A stretch of DNA of 64,000 nucleotides, from assembly GCA_946549035.1 (NCBI GenBank), contig CAMNQH010000005.1, positions 36,638 through 100,637 on the forward strand, written 5' to 3'. The translations under genes were made by a program, and so were the position numbers. The notes beneath the pieces were generated by a model, which saw nothing but the letters and a program-made list of their open reading frames with translations, did no database searches and was not told the DNA's origin. Positions within the stretch are counted from its first letter, which is position 1. The number at the start of each line of letters is the position of its first letter. Below are positions 62,274-64,000 of this stretch, piece after piece. Source of the DNA: an uncultured Lachnospiraceae bacterium (lineage in GTDB: Bacteria; Bacillota; Clostridia; Lachnospirales; Lachnospiraceae).

Positions 62274-63581
62274 CTATGGGGTTGTCAGGATTCCTTTTAT
62301 CATGGAAGCTTCTGGGGGAGCCTCCCCGATCTCATAGGCGTTTACGATTTTTCCATAGGCTTCTAGGGCCTGATTCCTGTTATTGGCGTAAATAGTGGCT
62401 AAGGTGTCCCCGTAGGCTACCTGGCAGCCTCTTTTTTTCTTTAAAAGAACCCCTACGGACAGATCGATTTCACTGTCCTTGGTACTGCGGCCGCCTCCAA
62501 GAATCAGGCTAGCCAAACCGATTTCTTCGGCAAGGATGCGGGTGACAAATCCTTCTTCGCTGCTCTTTACTTCCAGAATATGGGATGCCGTGGGGAGAAG
62601 TTCGGGATGGTAGACGTAGCTGCCGTCACCTCCTTGGGCTTCTACGAATTCCGCCAGTTTTTTCAGGGCGGCGCCGCTTTTGACAGCGTCAGAAAGGAGG
62701 GCGCGGGCCTCTTGCTGCGTCCGGGCCTTTCCTCCCAACAGAACCATTTGTTCTCCCAGGGCATAAACCACTTCCATAAAATCCGAAGGCCCTTGTCCGT
62801 TTAAGGACAAAATGGCCTCTTTTACCTCCAGGGCGTTGCCTACGGCGCAGCCTAAAGGCTGATCCATATCGGTAACTACCGCAACCGTCCGTTTTCCTGC
62901 GCCGTTGCCGATTCTCACCATTTCCCTGGCCAGGGCAAAGGCGTCGGATTCTTCTTGCATAAAAGCGCCGTTGCCGGTTTTTACGTCCAGTACAATGGCG
63001 TCAGAGCCGGCGGCTAATTTTTTGCTCATAATGCTGCTGGCAATCAAAGACATCTGATTTACCGTAGCCGTAACGTCCCGCAGGGCGTACAATTTTTTAT
63101 CTGCGGGAGCCAGGTTGGCGGTCTGGCCCATAATGGACAGCTTGATACGGTTTACATTTTCTATAAACTGTTCTTGGGAAAGGCTGGTGGTAAACCCTGG
63201 GAAGCATTCCAGTTTATCTATGGTTCCCCCGGTGTGCCCCAGGCCCCGGCCGGACATTTTGGCCACAGGAATTCCCAAGGCGGCCACCATTGGCGCCAAA
63301 ACGAGGGAGGTCTTATCTCCCACCCCTCCGGTGCTGTGCTTATCAACCTTGATCCCGGAAATGGAGGACAGATCCAGCACGTCGCCGCTGTCTCTCATAG
63401 ATAAGGTCAGCTGCAGCGTCTCTGCTTCGTCCATCCCCTGAAAGCAAACGGCCATCATCATAGCGGACATTTGGTAGTCCGGGATGGCGCCGAGGGTATA
63501 TTCTTTGACCATCCAGGAAATTTCTTCTTTCGATAAGGAGGCTCCCTGCTTTTTCTTTTGAATCAAGTCATACATTCTCAT
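62274..63581 (-). CDS. pdp: Pyrimidine-nucleoside phosphorylase
   Basis: Phosphorolysis of thymidine, deoxyuridine and uridine to the base and (deoxy)ribose 1-phosphate. 435 residues of the DeoA/Pdp family. Signatures: KVDKHSTGGVGDKTSLVLAPMVAALG, MSGRGLGHTGGTIDKLE, AADKKLYALRDVTATV, and SKKLAAGSDAIVLDVKTGNGAFM. I chose ATG 63581, seven bases after GGAG; two other ATGs lie within six bases on either side. The gap to yqfC has no clear hairpin terminator. Confidence 0.93.
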   Translation of the reverse strand: MRMYDLIQKKKQGASLSKEEISWMVKEYTLGAIPDYQMSAMMMAVCFQGMDEAETLQLTLSMRDSGDVLDLSSISGIKVDKHSTGGVGDKTSLVLAPMVAALGIPVAKMSGRGLGHTGGTIDKLECFPGFTTSLSQEQFIENVNRIKLSIMGQTANLAPADKKLYALRDVTATVNQMSLIASSIMSKKLAAGSDAIVLDVKTGNGAFMQEESDAFALAREMVRIGNGAGKRTVAVVTDMDQPLGCAVGNALEVKEAILSLNGQGPSDFMEVVYALGEQMVLLGGKARTQQEARALLSDAVKSGAALKKLAEFVEAQGGDGSYVYHPELLPTASHILEVKSSEEGFVTRILAEEIGLASLILGGGRSTKDSEIDLSVGVLLKKKRGCQVAYGDTLATIYANNRNQALEAYGKIVNAYEIGEAPPEASMIKGILTTP

Positions 63582-63622
63582 ATGCATTCTCCATTCTCAC
63601 GTGAAACCAGCGAAAGGTATTT

Positions 63623-64000
63623 TTATGCAAACAACGGCGTGGAAAAATAGCGTTCCGCTGTATCCGGCAGAATCGTTACCACCGTTTTTCCTTCTCCCAG
63701 CTTTTGGGCAAGCTTAAGAGCGGCCGCCACATTGGTTCCGCTGGAGATTCCGCACATCAAGCCCTCTCGTTTTGCCAAATCCTTGGCGGTTTTTAAGGCT
63801 TCTTCGTCCGATACGGTATAGATATCGTCATAAATCCTTTGATTCAGCACTTTAGGAACCACCCCGTCTCCAATTCCCATCTGAATGTGGGTTCCCACGG
63901 TGCCTCCGGCAAGAATCGCCGCGTTTTCCGGCTCCACGGCCCAAATGGTCATATCTGGATTCAGGGCTTTTAGCGTCTCCCCAATGCCTGTGATGGTGCC
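63623..64000 (-). CDS. cysK: Cysteine synthase, C-terminal part (cut by the window)
   Basis: O-acetylserine sulfhydrylase-family PLP enzyme; only the last 125 or so residues are present, since the frame is open to base 64000. The glycine-rich GTITGIGETLKALNPD precedes VEPENAAILAGG; SGTNVAAALKLA and the C-terminal TILPDTAERYFSTPLF are the conserved end of CysK/CysM. The catalytic lysine is outside the window. Family certain; CysK rather than CysM or another beta-replacement enzyme is likely but not provable from the fragment. Confidence 0.9.
   Translation of the reverse strand, partial: GTITGIGETLKALNPDMTIWAVEPENAAILAGGTVGTHIQMGIGDGVVPKVLNQRIYDDIYTVSDEEALKTAKDLAKREGLMCGISSGTNVAAALKLAQKLGEGKTVVTILPDTAERYFSTPLFA

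Overview
The window looks like ordinary chromosomal backbone of a spore-forming, rod-type Clostridia member, most probably Lachnospiraceae. This rests on family content and gene order: short HisG with HisZ, the B12-radical-SAM / RNase G / L21-Prp-L27-Obg block, MinCDE next to MreBCD and a very large PBP2, YqfC-YqfD-PhoH-YbeY, and MutSL-MiaA. Genus cannot be assigned from sequence alone. I see no rRNA, tRNA, CRISPR array, prophage or intact insertion sequence. The genes are compact, often with ATGA or TAATG overlaps, and most have clear AGGAGG-type ribosome binding sites.

Layout. 1-7.5 kb (+): a 5'-truncated Xaa-His dipeptidase, an M23 peptidase, two pseudouridine synthases, a HAD phosphatase, a YgiQ-type radical SAM protein, a histidine phosphatase and RecU. 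7.5-12.6 kb (+): a partial histidine operon hisZ-hisG-hisD-hisB plus a three-domain HisF-like/HisI/HisE fusion, driven by a strong promoter that overlaps the recU stop codon. 12.6-13.0 kb: a gene-free stretch holding a striking 219-nt imperfect palindrome with a perfect 31-bp stem. 13.0-22.0 kb (+): a small membrane protein, two linked B12/radical-SAM family proteins, RNase G, a small Cys-rich protein, the L21 leader with rplU-prp-rpmA, then obgE-yhbY-nadD-yqeK-rsfS. 22.1-25.9 kb: lexA (-) diverging from plsC, then an isochorismatase-family hydrolase, dtd and a tyrosine recombinase.

At about 25.9 kb the coding strand flips and nearly everything to the right is on the minus strand. 26-33 kb (-): a cytidylate kinase-like protein, RluD-type synthase, lspA, aroB, ylmH, sepF, a YggS-family protein and a solitary HlyD-like membrane protein; one small + gene (DUF378) sits at 32.7 kb. 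33-44 kb (-): a small P-loop protein, then an envelope/division block dacA-mgsA-rodA-minE-minD-minC-PBP2-mreD-mreC-mreB-radC. 44-54.6 kb (-): a methionine gamma-lyase-family protein, miaA, mutL, mutS, two FAD proteins and a DUF308-type membrane protein. 54.7-64 kb (-): a BofC-like small protein, a SpoVB/MurJ-type flippase, a DUF3048 lipoprotein, ybeY, a degenerate HD-domain membrane protein in the pgpH position, phoH, yqfD, yqfC, pyrimidine-nucleoside phosphorylase and a truncated cysteine synthase.

Themes are translation and ribosome maturation, envelope growth and septum placement, DNA repair (RecU, LexA, RadC, MutSL), and histidine and shikimate biosynthesis. The parts I find least ordinary are the long palindrome at 12.64-12.86 kb; hairpins abutting the Shine-Dalgarno sites of three separate genes (two of them near-identical palindromes); the HisF-like/HisIE fusion with a catalytically dead-looking barrel; the apparent loss of the catalytic HD pair in the PgpH-position protein; and the divergent MreB.
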